Shown here piece by piece: positions 25,001 to 31,210 of a DNA stretch of 34,274 bases (positions are counted from its first letter, which is position 1; each line of letters opens with the position of its first letter). The translations under genes and the position numbers were made by a program. This stretch comes from an uncultured Opitutia bacterium. Lineage in GTDB: Bacteria; Verrucomicrobiota; Verrucomicrobiia; Opitutales; Opitutaceae. The notes under the pieces are model-generated. The model had not been told where the DNA came from. It worked only from the letters and a program-made list of their open reading frames with translations, and did no database searches. The stretch spans positions 1 to 34,274 of the forward strand of contig CAIJFT010000163.1 in the NCBI GenBank assembly GCA_903820035.1. Direction: 5' to 3'.

Positions 25001-26167
25001 GATCACCTCCGGGTGCGGGTGCGCGTCGTGGACGGTGCGGGCAAGGAGCTCGCGGCGAGCCGTGATCTCGACGAAGTGCGCCGCGGGTTGTTGCTGCAAT
25101 CCCGCGAGGCCAGCGTCGCCGTATCGCGCGAGGATCCCGTGGCCTGGCGCTCGGCGCGCGCCCAATGGGAAACCCCGGAGCAGACGACGTGGAATTTCGA
25201 GGCCATGCCCGAACGTGTGCTCGTCACCGAGCAGGCGGGGGCGCCGGTGTACGCGTTCCCGGGCTTGCTGTCCGGCCGTGACGGCGTGGCGCGCCGCCTT
25301 TTCCGCACGCCCGAGGAGGCGACAGCGGCGACGCGCCGCGCGCTCGCGGTCTTGCTGGAGCGTCAGCTCGGGCACGATCTGATGTGGACGCAGCGGGACC
25401 TGCGCGCGTTGAAGGAACTCGGTGCGTTGACGGCGACGCTCGCGCCGTTGGACGAGCTGCAGGAGCAGACATTCGCGTCGGTCCGCCGCTGGATCACCGG
25501 CCGCCCGGTGGAGCCGCTGACGGCGACGACGTTTGCGCTCGTCGTGGAGAAGGCGCGGACCGATCTGCGCGGGCTGGTGCCGCGCCTCGTGGATTTGTTG
25601 CGCGAGATTCTCACGCTCCGGCAGGACCTGCTCGTGTTGTCCGATCCGCCACCCGGACTGGCGCGGGATTTGGCGGCGCTGGTGCCGGCAAACTTCATCG
25701 GGACGACGCCGTATGCCCAGCTCGCGCATTTCCCGCGGTACCTGAAGGCGATGAAGCTCCGGGCCGAACGCGCGCGCAATAACCTGGCCAAGGACGCCGA
25801 ACGGGTCGCGCAGCTCGCGCCGTACGAGAAGGCGCTGTCGGCGTTAAATGGCGGCGGGGTCGCGTCCAGGCCGGTCGAAACCGCCCGGCCAACCGCCGAG
25901 CAAGCGGCGGCGCGGGAGTCGTTTCGCTGGCTGCTGGAGGAGTTTCGCGTGAGTCAGTTTGCGCAGGAGCTTGGCACCGCGGAGCCGGTTTCGACGGTGA
26001 AACTTGATCGCGCGCTCGCGGCGTTGAAGGGCGCGCCGGAGTCGGCGCGAACCGTCGCGGCGCCGGCGCCGGTGGCGAAGCCGATTCTCGCGGCGCCGGT
26101 CGCGACGGGCAAAAAACTTGCGCCGCTCAAAAACCTCGGGGCGCTCGACAAGTTGTTTCCCAAGTAG
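22022..26167 (+). CDS. hrpA: HrpA-type ATP-dependent RNA helicase
   Basis: The GTG at 22022 gives 1381 residues; in-frame sequence farther upstream overlaps the opposite-strand gene and shows no similarity. The DEAH-box helicase core has motif I GETGSGKTT (43-51), DEAH (140-143), the SAT motif in VITSATIDT, motif V TNIAETSLTIPGI and motif VI QRKGRSGR. Helicase-associated and OB-fold regions follow. The long C-terminal part has the HrpA-specific DUF3418 pattern (LPLNYAYKPGQADDGVTLEV, from about residue 880, and ALPKELRRGFVPL). The length fits bacterial HrpA (about 1300). Such helicases act on RNA in the cytoplasm, with roles reported in fimbrial mRNA processing and ribosome rescue. No truncation is seen. 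Confidence 0.93.
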   Translation: MSASPSSSSFPFRLEFPPELPISVRAEEITAAIQASQVVILAGETGSGKTTQIPKMCLAAGCGSRGRIACTQPRRVAALSISRRVAEELGVAWGREVGCKIRFNDQTTPQTVVKFLTDGMLLAEVQGDPMLREYDTVIIDEAHERSLNIDFLLGHLRTLRYKRPDLKIVITSATIDTAAFSAAFDGAPVVLVEGRTFPVEVIYAPLDEFGRDYADNDENEDQADTSAVASAKAEALHYIDGAVEAVERILRESTAGDVLVFLPSERDIREVGDLLEGRRPRNAEIVPLFGRLSNAEQQRVFAPSQRRKLVLATNIAETSLTIPGIRFVVDTGLARLSRYSPQARTRRLPIEPVSQSSADQRKGRSGRVSDGVCIRLYSEKDFLERPRFTQPEIQRANLADVILRMKAFGLGDIERFPFLNMPAAKSIRAGYALLEELGAMDELPAGAAEAKSAEPPALLARALTPLGRELARLPVDPTVGRMILQAREERALREVLAIAAGLSIQDPRERPLDKQQQADQAHRRFVHPDSDFLTLLNIWDAYHDEFETMTQAKLRRFCRDHFLSYTRMREWRDIHAQLLDTLKERDEFRMTSALQGLKTVDEKTTVFGTPSYRAIHRSILAGLLGNIGHLDEENGGYKATHDRRVALFPGSVLYKREEPKRRGAEGGSRPAPKKDVKSPRWIMASEMMETTRLYARTAARIDPQWALDLGEHLVRTAHSEPFWNEENGRVMVKQRTRLYGLELDSRGVSYGKIDPEHATEIFIREGLVNDTVRFPLDCLTHNRGVREKLEDLLTRARDSGYLNLDESAYRFYAARLMPGATRVPDIGVSAVAELVDLVRERRGAEPKFLMMAPDDLRDPETITHDAAAFPADLPLDNRALPLNYAYKPGQADDGVTLEVSVREAEALTTAALDWAVPGHLEAKVEHYLRALPKELRRGFVPLTETAKSLAVQLSSRDRLTGRRESLPPALAAAIAERFRIALDPAVWADKPLPDHLRVRVRVVDGAGKELAASRDLDEVRRGLLLQSREASVAVSREDPVAWRSARAQWETPEQTTWNFEAMPERVLVTEQAGAPVYAFPGLLSGRDGVARRLFRTPEEATAATRRALAVLLERQLGHDLMWTQRDLRALKELGALTATLAPLDELQEQTFASVRRWITGRPVEPLTATTFALVVEKARTDLRGLVPRLVDLLREILTLRQDLLVLSDPPPGLARDLAALVPANFIGTTPYAQLAHFPRYLKAMKLRAERARNNLAKDAERVAQLAPYEKALSALNGGGVASRPVETARPTAEQAAARESFRWLLEEFRVSQFAQELGTAEPVSTVKLDRALAALKGAPESARTVAAPAPVAKPILAAPVATGKKLAPLKNLGALDKLFPK

Positions 26168-26266
26168 CGCGGCGGGGGGGCGCCTTTCGCATTGCAGGTT
26201 CGGCGATTCGCGCGATCATCGGGGAACCCCGGCAGGACAACGTCAGGTTCAGCTTCTTGGCTTATC

Positions 26267-26710
26267 ATGAACACTCCCATCACCGCCATTTTGGATCGGA
26301 AAGGTTGTCGTGTGTTTCAGGTCGCGCCTTCGGCCAGTGTCGCCGAGGCCGTCGCGGAAATGAACCGCCAAAAGGTCGGCTCCGTCCTCGTGCTCGAATC
26401 CGGACGGCTGGTCGGCATCTTCACCGAACGCGACGTGTTGCGCCGCGTGGTGGGCGCGGGCTTGGATCCGACGAAGACTCCCGTCACCGACGTCATGACC
26501 TCAGGCGTGCAGACGATCACGCCGGCGACGACGATCGAGGAGACCCTGGTGCTCTTTACCGAGAAGCGGTTCCGTCACCTGCCCGTGTTGGATGCGGGCC
26601 GGCTCGCGGGCACGATATCGATCGGCGATATCACGCGCTGGATGGCCGATGAGAACCGGGCCGAGGCGCAGCACCTGAAGAACTACATCACCAGCGGATT
26701 CTCGGCTTGA
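26267..26710 (+). CDS. Two-CBS-domain protein
   Basis: The ATG at 26267 gives 147 residues. It consists of a pair of CBS domains (about 18-64 and 75-128) with typical IFTERDVLRRVV and GTISIGDITRWM ends, and nothing else. CBS pairs bind adenosine nucleotides or related ligands and regulate partner proteins; stand-alone ones are common and their partners usually cannot be predicted. It stands alone on the plus strand after hrpA (99-bp gap). Confidence 0.9.
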   Translation: MNTPITAILDRKGCRVFQVAPSASVAEAVAEMNRQKVGSVLVLESGRLVGIFTERDVLRRVVGAGLDPTKTPVTDVMTSGVQTITPATTIEETLVLFTEKRFRHLPVLDAGRLAGTISIGDITRWMADENRAEAQHLKNYITSGFSA

Positions 26711-26720
26711 GCGGCACGGG

Positions 26721-26811
26721 TTTCCGGTGGGGCCCGATGTCCCCTTCGGGTCGAATCGGGCGGAATCCTGGATGGAAAAGGCCCGATGTGGACATCGGGC
26801 CCCACCGGAAA
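26721..26811. repeat. Intergenic repeat, family 2, with perfect 22-bp inverted arms
   Basis: The 22-nt arm at 26721-26742 is exactly complementary to 26790-26811. A second exact palindrome, GGCCCGATGT-GG-ACATCGGGCC (26780-26801), sits inside the right end, so two competing hairpins can form. It begins 10 bp after the CBS gene stop. A degenerate copy lies at 18217-18299. Confidence 0.85.
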
Positions 26812-26913
26812 TTCAAGCCCGGGCCTTGAACGAACTATGAAAGCGGAGGACCGGTCCGGCGGGCGTCCGCGGGCGGCTTGCCAAGCTGCGGGGTTGTGAC
26901 TTGCTCGCGCCTC

Positions 26914-27333
26914 ATGGACTTAGAAACGGCCCGTCGGAGCATCCACGCCACGTTCGAGCGCATGCGCGCCGCCTACGGGCAGCCGGTGTTCGATGAGTGG
27001 GCCATTCTCTCGGTGCCCGCGGCGAGCGGCGGCGTGGTCGCGTATGCCGGCCCGCGCCCCGACGCGTTCAAGGTGAACCTCGCCCGCGACGCCGAGCCGC
27101 TGCGCGCGGCGGCGGCGGGGCGAAAGTTTACCGAGGGGGACATCGAGTTTGTGCCCGACGCCAAGGATACACACTACGACGCCTTCATGAAGATCGGGGC
27201 CGCGAGTTACCTGGTGCTGAATCACACCTCGAAAACCATGACGGAGATCCGCGCCGATGGGAGGTGGCTCGCGGTGCAAAGCGAGATCTTCGACCTCAGT
27301 GAAAAATTTCGCGCGGATCCGTTGGTGATGTGA
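26914..27333 (+). CDS. Conserved-looking protein of unknown function
   Basis: The ATG at 26914 gives 139 residues (MDLETARRSIHATFERMRAAYG). It has no signal peptide or membrane span, and looks like a small mixed alpha/beta cytoplasmic protein. Recognisable stretches are VFDEWAILSV, VAYAGPRPDAFKVNLARD, GDIEFVPDAKDTHYDAFMKIG, YLVLNHTSKTMTEIRADGRW and a helical C-terminus. I do not recognise the family. Codon use is like its neighbours. An in-frame ATG at 26878 would add 12 residues. Confidence 0.7.
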   Translation: MDLETARRSIHATFERMRAAYGQPVFDEWAILSVPAASGGVVAYAGPRPDAFKVNLARDAEPLRAAAAGRKFTEGDIEFVPDAKDTHYDAFMKIGAASYLVLNHTSKTMTEIRADGRWLAVQSEIFDLSEKFRADPLVM

Positions 27334-27357
27334 GGCGCCGGCTTTTCCCGTGAGGTG

Positions 27358-27434
27358 GTCGCCGCGTTGGCGCGCAGCGACAATGTGGTCCCCAGGCGCG
27401 ACGACGTTTTCTCCTCCGGCTCAAACGCGGCGAC
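27358..27434 (-). repeat. Palindromic intergenic repeat, family 1, copy 4 (inverted)
   Basis: Read on the minus strand, this 77-bp copy begins GTCGCCGCGTTTGAGCC, has inner arms GGAGAAAACGTCG and ACCACATTGTCGC, and ends GCGCCAACGCGGCGAC. It fills the gap between two converging genes. Confidence 0.85.
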
Positions 27435-27452
27435 GAGCCAGCGCGATCCGCT

Positions 27453-28469
27453 CTAGGCGGTAAATCCGGCCGCCACGAACCACACGTAGGCGGCGAGGAG
27501 CGGCCAGCCCATCCAGCGCGGGAGACCGTCGGCGAGCATCACGCAAAGCAGGTGGATCACCGTGGCGACGGCGAGAATGATAATGCCGGTTTCAAAAAAC
27601 GGCGGCAGCGTGATCGGGTGCAGCACCGCGCTCAGTCCGAGGCAAAGCGGAATGCAGATATGGCCGTCGCCGACCTGGGACGCGTACGCGATGTCGGCGC
27701 GCTGACGCGCGGCGTAGAAAAAGGCGAGCAGGGCGTTGGGTAGCACCATCAGCCAGCCGCTGAGCCAGCCGAGGTGCTTGGCGTTGAAGAATTCGCCGTC
27801 CTGCGCCGTAAGCCACGTCACCAGCCAGTCGATACTCGTGTACAGCCCGTAGGCGCCGGCGAGCACAATCAGGATGTCGACGTAGAACATCGGCCCGAAG
27901 TGGCGGCGTTGGCGGACATTTTGTTTCAGCACGTCGAAGACCTGGAAACACTGCCAGAAAAGGAACAGCGCGATGAGCACGAGCCCGTCGCTCGCGTCGA
28001 TGCGGCCGTCGGCCCCGAGCGCCCAGGTGACGCCGCTGAAGAACAGCACCGCGAAGAGGGTCATCAGCAGGGAAAGCCGCGTGAGCTGCTGCTCGGCCCC
28101 GGCCTGCTTCGTCGCGTTCTTGGCGGCGGCGGACTTGCCGGTTTTCTTTTTGCTCCGGATTTGCAGGCCCCAGATCAGCGCGGGCAGGCCGAGGAGCAGG
28201 GTGAGGTTGGTGACGTTGTTGACGAGGCAGTTGGTCACGACCTCCTGACTCTGGTTTTCGCGGGTCGCGACCAGCGCGACAAAGATTAGATTACCGAGCC
28301 CCGAGCAGTACGGCATCACGAGCGTGCCGACGGCGGTGCCCTCGAGGCCGTGGTCGAGCAGCGCCTCGAGGCGCCACATCATCAGCAGCGACGCCGCGAG
28401 AAAGAGCGCGAGGTAAACCCAGACGCCGGTGAGGTCCGCGCTCTGGAGGATGTCCGTCAGCGGATTCAC
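27453..28469 (-). CDS. Divergent CaCA-family (Na+/Ca2+ exchanger-like) membrane protein
   Basis: The GTG at 28469 overlaps the ABC ATPase stop (GTGA) and gives 338 residues. It has about ten hydrophobic segments in two halves, each carrying an alpha-repeat-like stretch: VMPYCSGLGNLIFVALVATR (51-70) and MVLPNALLAFFYAARQRAD (241-259). Both align with the CaCA pattern GTSLPE plus following helix, but Asn (N60 and N245) replaces the Glu that binds Ca2+ in known exchangers. The following GNxxGSN motifs are also altered (TNCLVNNVTN and ASQVGDGH). A charged cytoplasmic loop (RSKKKTGKSAAAKNATK) separates the halves. Family membership is likely; the transported ion is not known. Confidence 0.7.
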   Translation of the reverse strand: MNPLTDILQSADLTGVWVYLALFLAASLLMMWRLEALLDHGLEGTAVGTLVMPYCSGLGNLIFVALVATRENQSQEVVTNCLVNNVTNLTLLLGLPALIWGLQIRSKKKTGKSAAAKNATKQAGAEQQLTRLSLLMTLFAVLFFSGVTWALGADGRIDASDGLVLIALFLFWQCFQVFDVLKQNVRQRRHFGPMFYVDILIVLAGAYGLYTSIDWLVTWLTAQDGEFFNAKHLGWLSGWLMVLPNALLAFFYAARQRADIAYASQVGDGHICIPLCLGLSAVLHPITLPPFFETGIIILAVATVIHLLCVMLADGLPRWMGWPLLAAYVWFVAAGFTA

Positions 28470-29251
28470 GCCGAGGCCAACGCGAGACGTCCGTGACGTC
28501 CGTCGGCCGTCAACCGCAGTTTCGCGCCGAAAGTCTGCGAGAGATTGGCCGAGTTCAGCACGTCGGCGCGCGGTCCGGCGGTCAGCACGCGGCCGGCCTT
28601 GAGCATGAGCACGTGCGTGAAGGCGGGGGCGATTTCCTCGACGTGGTGCGTCACGAGCACGAGGGCCGGGGCGCGGCGCCGGCGGGCGAGGCGGTCGACG
28701 AAGCGGACGAAGTGCTCGCGGGCCACGGGATCGAGGCCGGCGCAGGGCTCGTCGAGGATCAGGAGACGCGGCTTCGCCATGAGCGCGCGGGCGATGAGGA
28801 CGCGCTGGCGTTCGCCTTGCGACAGGTAGGCCCATTCCCGGTGGGCGAGCGCGCCGAGGCCGATACCACGCAGCAGGCGGAGGGCGGCGACGCGGTCGGC
28901 GCGGGTGCCGGCGTGCCACAGGTCGAGTTGCGCGTACTTGCCGCTGACGACGGTATCGAGGGCGATTTCGGACGGCGGAATCGACATGGCGAATGCGCTC
29001 GTGACCATGCCGAGTTTGAGCCGCAATTCGCGCCAGTCGCTCTTGCCGTAGCGCAGGCCGAGCAGCGCGAAGTCGCCTGCGGTGGGGGACATGAAGCCCG
29101 TCAGCGTCTTGAGCAACGTGGTCTTGCCGGAGCCGTTGGCGCCGAGGATCACCCAGTGTTCACCGCGTGCGATGCGCCAATTCAGGTCGTGGAGAATCGT
29201 CGTGCGGCCGCGGGCAACGCGCAGGTGGGCGACTTCGAGGATGGGAGCCAT
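28466..29251 (-). CDS. ABC-type ATPase without a permease partner
   Basis: The ATG at 29251 gives 261 residues. One complete nucleotide-binding domain is present: Walker A GANGSGKTT (37-45), signature LSQGERQR (143-150, Gln instead of the first Gly of LSGGQ), Walker B LLILDEP (163-169) and H-loop THH (201-203). The LSQGE signature and small size recall the YlmA/ModF-like ATPases. No ABC permease or binding protein is nearby. Instead the gene is translationally coupled to a CaCA-like membrane protein. It may serve a remote permease or have a non-transport role. Confidence 0.88.
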   Translation of the reverse strand: MAPILEVAHLRVARGRTTILHDLNWRIARGEHWVILGANGSGKTTLLKTLTGFMSPTAGDFALLGLRYGKSDWRELRLKLGMVTSAFAMSIPPSEIALDTVVSGKYAQLDLWHAGTRADRVAALRLLRGIGLGALAHREWAYLSQGERQRVLIARALMAKPRLLILDEPCAGLDPVAREHFVRFVDRLARRRRAPALVLVTHHVEEIAPAFTHVLMLKAGRVLTAGPRADVLNSANLSQTFGAKLRLTADGRHGRLALASA

Positions 29252-29314
29252 GCGAGGCGGAAAGTGTGCAGGCGCAGGGTTGCGGCGGTCAATCATGGGT
29301 CTCAATTGGGCCCG

Positions 29315-29457
29315 ATGCGTTTCCCGATCTTTGCGTCCGGGCGGTGCGCCCTCGGCCTCGCCGCCTTCGCCCAAGCGCGTCCGTTCACCGTCGTGGCGGA
29401 CAACGTCGAAAACCTCTTCGACGTCGACTGCGGGTCGGTTTACGAGGATGACCCGCC
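29315..29457 (+). pseudogene. Remnant of an endonuclease/exonuclease/phosphatase-family gene
   Basis: An ATG at 29315 opens a frame with a short hydrophobic start (MRFPIFASGRCALGLAAFAQ) followed by RPFTVVADNVENLFDVDCGS and VYEDDPP. The VENLFD pattern is the N-terminal strand of endonuclease/exonuclease/phosphatase proteins, which normally run to 250 residues or more. Similarity stops where the arsC-like start codon begins at 29458; the frame closes at 29518 with sequence that is only a shadow of that gene. The rest of the nuclease domain is absent. It looks like a deletion that joined the 5' end of one gene to the next. Confidence 0.65.
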
Positions 29458-29817
29458 ATGCTTAAAATCTACACGCTCGCGACCTGCGATAGTTGCCGTT
29501 CGGCCACGAAGTGGTTGAAGGCCCAGGGGATCGCCCACGCCGAACAGGCCATTCGCGAGACGCCGCCGTCGGTCGCGGAGTTGCGGCTTATGCTCGCGGC
29601 GTACGACGGCGAAATCCGGAAGCTGTTTAATACTGCGGGCCGTGACTACCGCGACCAGCAGCTCGGGGAGAAATTGCCGGCGCTGTCGGTCGATGCGGCC
29701 CTCGGGCTCCTGGAAAATAACGGCAACCTGGTGAAACGCCCCTTTGTGATCGGTGGCGGGGTACATCTGGTGGGATTCAACGCGGCGACGTGGGCCGACG
29801 CCTTCGGTCAACGATAA
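29458..29817 (+). CDS. ArsC/Spx-family thioredoxin-fold protein
   Basis: The 119-residue protein has the family's N-terminal strand and active site MLKIYTLATCDSCRSATKWL, with a CxxC (C10, C13), and the C-terminal VKRPFVIGGGVHLVGF, which corresponds to the ArsC-family KRPI/P segment. The ARS/Spx/YffB families share this fold. No arsenic resistance genes are nearby, and the CxxC arrangement fits Spx/YffB as well as arsenate reductase, so the function is open. It starts exactly where the nuclease-family remnant loses similarity. Confidence 0.85.
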   Translation: MLKIYTLATCDSCRSATKWLKAQGIAHAEQAIRETPPSVAELRLMLAAYDGEIRKLFNTAGRDYRDQQLGEKLPALSVDAALGLLENNGNLVKRPFVIGGGVHLVGFNAATWADAFGQR

Positions 29818-29868
29818 CGCTGAGCGGTTGCATTGGTTCGCCGAGCACCCAATGCTGGGGGGCGCGTG

Positions 29869-30129
29869 ATGAACTCTTCTGAATCAGATCCTTTGCGACA
29901 GACCGTGCAGTGGTTGGCCCGGCACACGGGCTTCCCGACGGTGCGCCTGCCGGCCAAGGCCGAGGTGATGGTGTGCGTGGCCGCACTGGCGGCCGTGGAA
30001 GAAGAGGAGGAGTCGCGGCAGCGTTTTCTGCTCGAGCGCCGCGTCGGGGCGCAGACTTCCGCCCTGCGCCAGCACGCCCAGCGGCGTGCGCAGGTGCACT
30101 TCAAGTGCGATAATAGCGCGAAGGTGTAG
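29869..30129 (+). CDS. Small protein of unknown function
   Basis: The ATG at 29869 is preceded at good distance by a G-rich stretch (GGGGGG at 29857-29862) and gives 86 residues (MNSSESDPLRQTVQWLARHTGF). An acidic cluster AVEEEEESRQRFLLE sits in a predicted helix, followed by a basic stretch (RQHAQRRAQ). There is no signal peptide or membrane span and no family I recognise. It lies 51 bp after the arsC-like gene and could share its transcript. It is short enough to be doubtful. Confidence 0.5.
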   Translation: MNSSESDPLRQTVQWLARHTGFPTVRLPAKAEVMVCVAALAAVEEEEESRQRFLLERRVGAQTSALRQHAQRRAQVHFKCDNSAKV

Positions 30130-30154
30130 CGCCCGCGGCCGCCGGCCGCGGCGG

Positions 30155-30319
30155 TTGAGGGTTGAGAGATGAGAGTTGAGCGCGCGCTTTTCGTACGGTG
30201 GCTCAATCCTCTCTCCACCGACGTTTGAATCTGCCGATGTAAGCCCATCCGCTGGGCTGGCACCGGCCCGGCGGCCGAGCCTATAATCGATCCGTCTCTC
30301 AACTCTCATCCCTCAACTC
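30155..30319. repeat. Inverted repeat upstream of the TatD gene
   Basis: The 195-bp gap 30130-30325 contains TTGAGAGATGAGAGTTGAG at 30162-30180. Its inverse lies at 30298-30316, which on the minus strand reads TTGAGGGATGAGAGTTGAG, a match at 18 of 19 bases. The right arm ends just before the TatD start codon, so its transcript could fold against the left arm. A family 3 repeat relative lies between the arms. Confidence 0.6.
30239..30284. repeat. Intergenic repeat, family 3, degenerate copy
   Basis: GTAAGCCCATCCGCTGGGCT followed by GGCACCGGCCCGGCGGCCGA and GCCTATAA shows the same plan as 21140-21213: two adjacent GC-rich hairpins bounded by GTAGGCCC-like and GGGCCTAC-like ends. The similarity is imperfect and the middle is shorter. 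Confidence 0.4.
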
Positions 30320-30325
30320 TTCTGC

Positions 30326-31123
30326 ATGCCCCTGATCGACACCCACACGCACCTCGAGTCGTTTGTCCGGAACGGCACGCACGGGGCGGCGCTCGAGCGG
30401 GCGCGGGTCGCGGGCGTGACGGCGATGATCACCATCGGCACCTCGCCGGATGATTGGGCCCTGTACCGCGGACTCGCGGCCGAGCATCCCGGTTTCGTTT
30501 ACCACACGGTCGGCTTGCATCCTTGTTCGGTGGATGCGGCCTGGGAGCCGGCCGTGGCGCAGCTCGAGGCGTTTTGGCGGAGCGGGCCTGGGCCGGTCGC
30601 GCTCGGGGAGTGCGGCCTCGACCGCTTTCACCTGCCGAAGGATCCGGCGGAGGCGGAGCGGATCTTCGCGTGGCAGCAGGCCGCGTTCATCGCGCAGCTC
30701 GAGATCGCCCAGCGGCTGGGCTGTCCGGTGGTTGTGCACTCGCGCGGCGCTTTCCGCGAGAGCGTGGAGTTGATTGATGCGAGCGGCGTGGCCTGGGACC
30801 GCGTGGTGTTTCACTGTTTCACGGAGGGTGAGGCCGAGATGGCGGAGCTGGTGCGCCGCGGCGGCTTCGGGTCTTTCACGGGGATCCTCACGTACAAGTC
30901 GGCGGAGGCGATTCGTGCGGCGGCCAAGCTGCAGGGGCTCGCGCGCTGCATGCTGGAGACTGACGCGCCGTACCTCACGCCGGCCCCGCATCGCGGGAAG
31001 CCGAACGAGCCGGCCTACCTCGCGCACACGGCGGAGTTTGCCGCCACGCAGGTATTCGGCGTGACGCCGGCGGAATTGTCCGCCGCGACGACGACGCGGG
31101 CGCGGGCGTTTTTCGGGCTGTGA
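30326..31123 (+). CDS. TatD-family metal-dependent hydrolase
   Basis: The 265-residue length is usual for TatD. All metal ligands are visible: H7 and H9 in LIDTHTHL, E95 in VALGECGLD, H138 in VVVHSR, H163 in VFHCF, and D213 in METDAPYL-type MLETDAPYLTP. GLHPCSV matches the family's VGIHP element. TatD proteins are cytoplasmic nucleases or deacylases acting on DNA ends or D-aminoacyl-tRNA in various bacteria; the exact substrate is not predictable. The protein is complete. Confidence 0.93.
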   Translation: MPLIDTHTHLESFVRNGTHGAALERARVAGVTAMITIGTSPDDWALYRGLAAEHPGFVYHTVGLHPCSVDAAWEPAVAQLEAFWRSGPGPVALGECGLDRFHLPKDPAEAERIFAWQQAAFIAQLEIAQRLGCPVVVHSRGAFRESVELIDASGVAWDRVVFHCFTEGEAEMAELVRRGGFGSFTGILTYKSAEAIRAAAKLQGLARCMLETDAPYLTPAPHRGKPNEPAYLAHTAEFAATQVFGVTPAELSAATTTRARAFFGL

Positions 31124-31210
31124 GCGGCGCGGGCCGTTGGCGGCTCGGCGATCGACACGTTTCCATTCGTTGCGCAGGCTCCGCCGTCAACGTAGCTAAC
31201 CCCAAGAACG

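Noticed and set aside
22259-25729. Two minus-strand frames of over 500 codons opposite hrpA
   Set aside because: They are a mirror of hrpA codon structure, and the helicase motifs on the plus strand are intact throughout.
26721-26811. Ordinary Rho-independent terminator of the CBS gene
   Set aside because: The hairpin is strong but no T-run follows either arm, and a related copy occurs elsewhere, so a dispersed repeat explains it better.
28493-29314. Plus-strand frame leading into the nuclease-family remnant
   Set aside because: This part is antisense to the ABC ATPase and has no similarity; only the stretch from the ATG at 29315 looks like former coding sequence.
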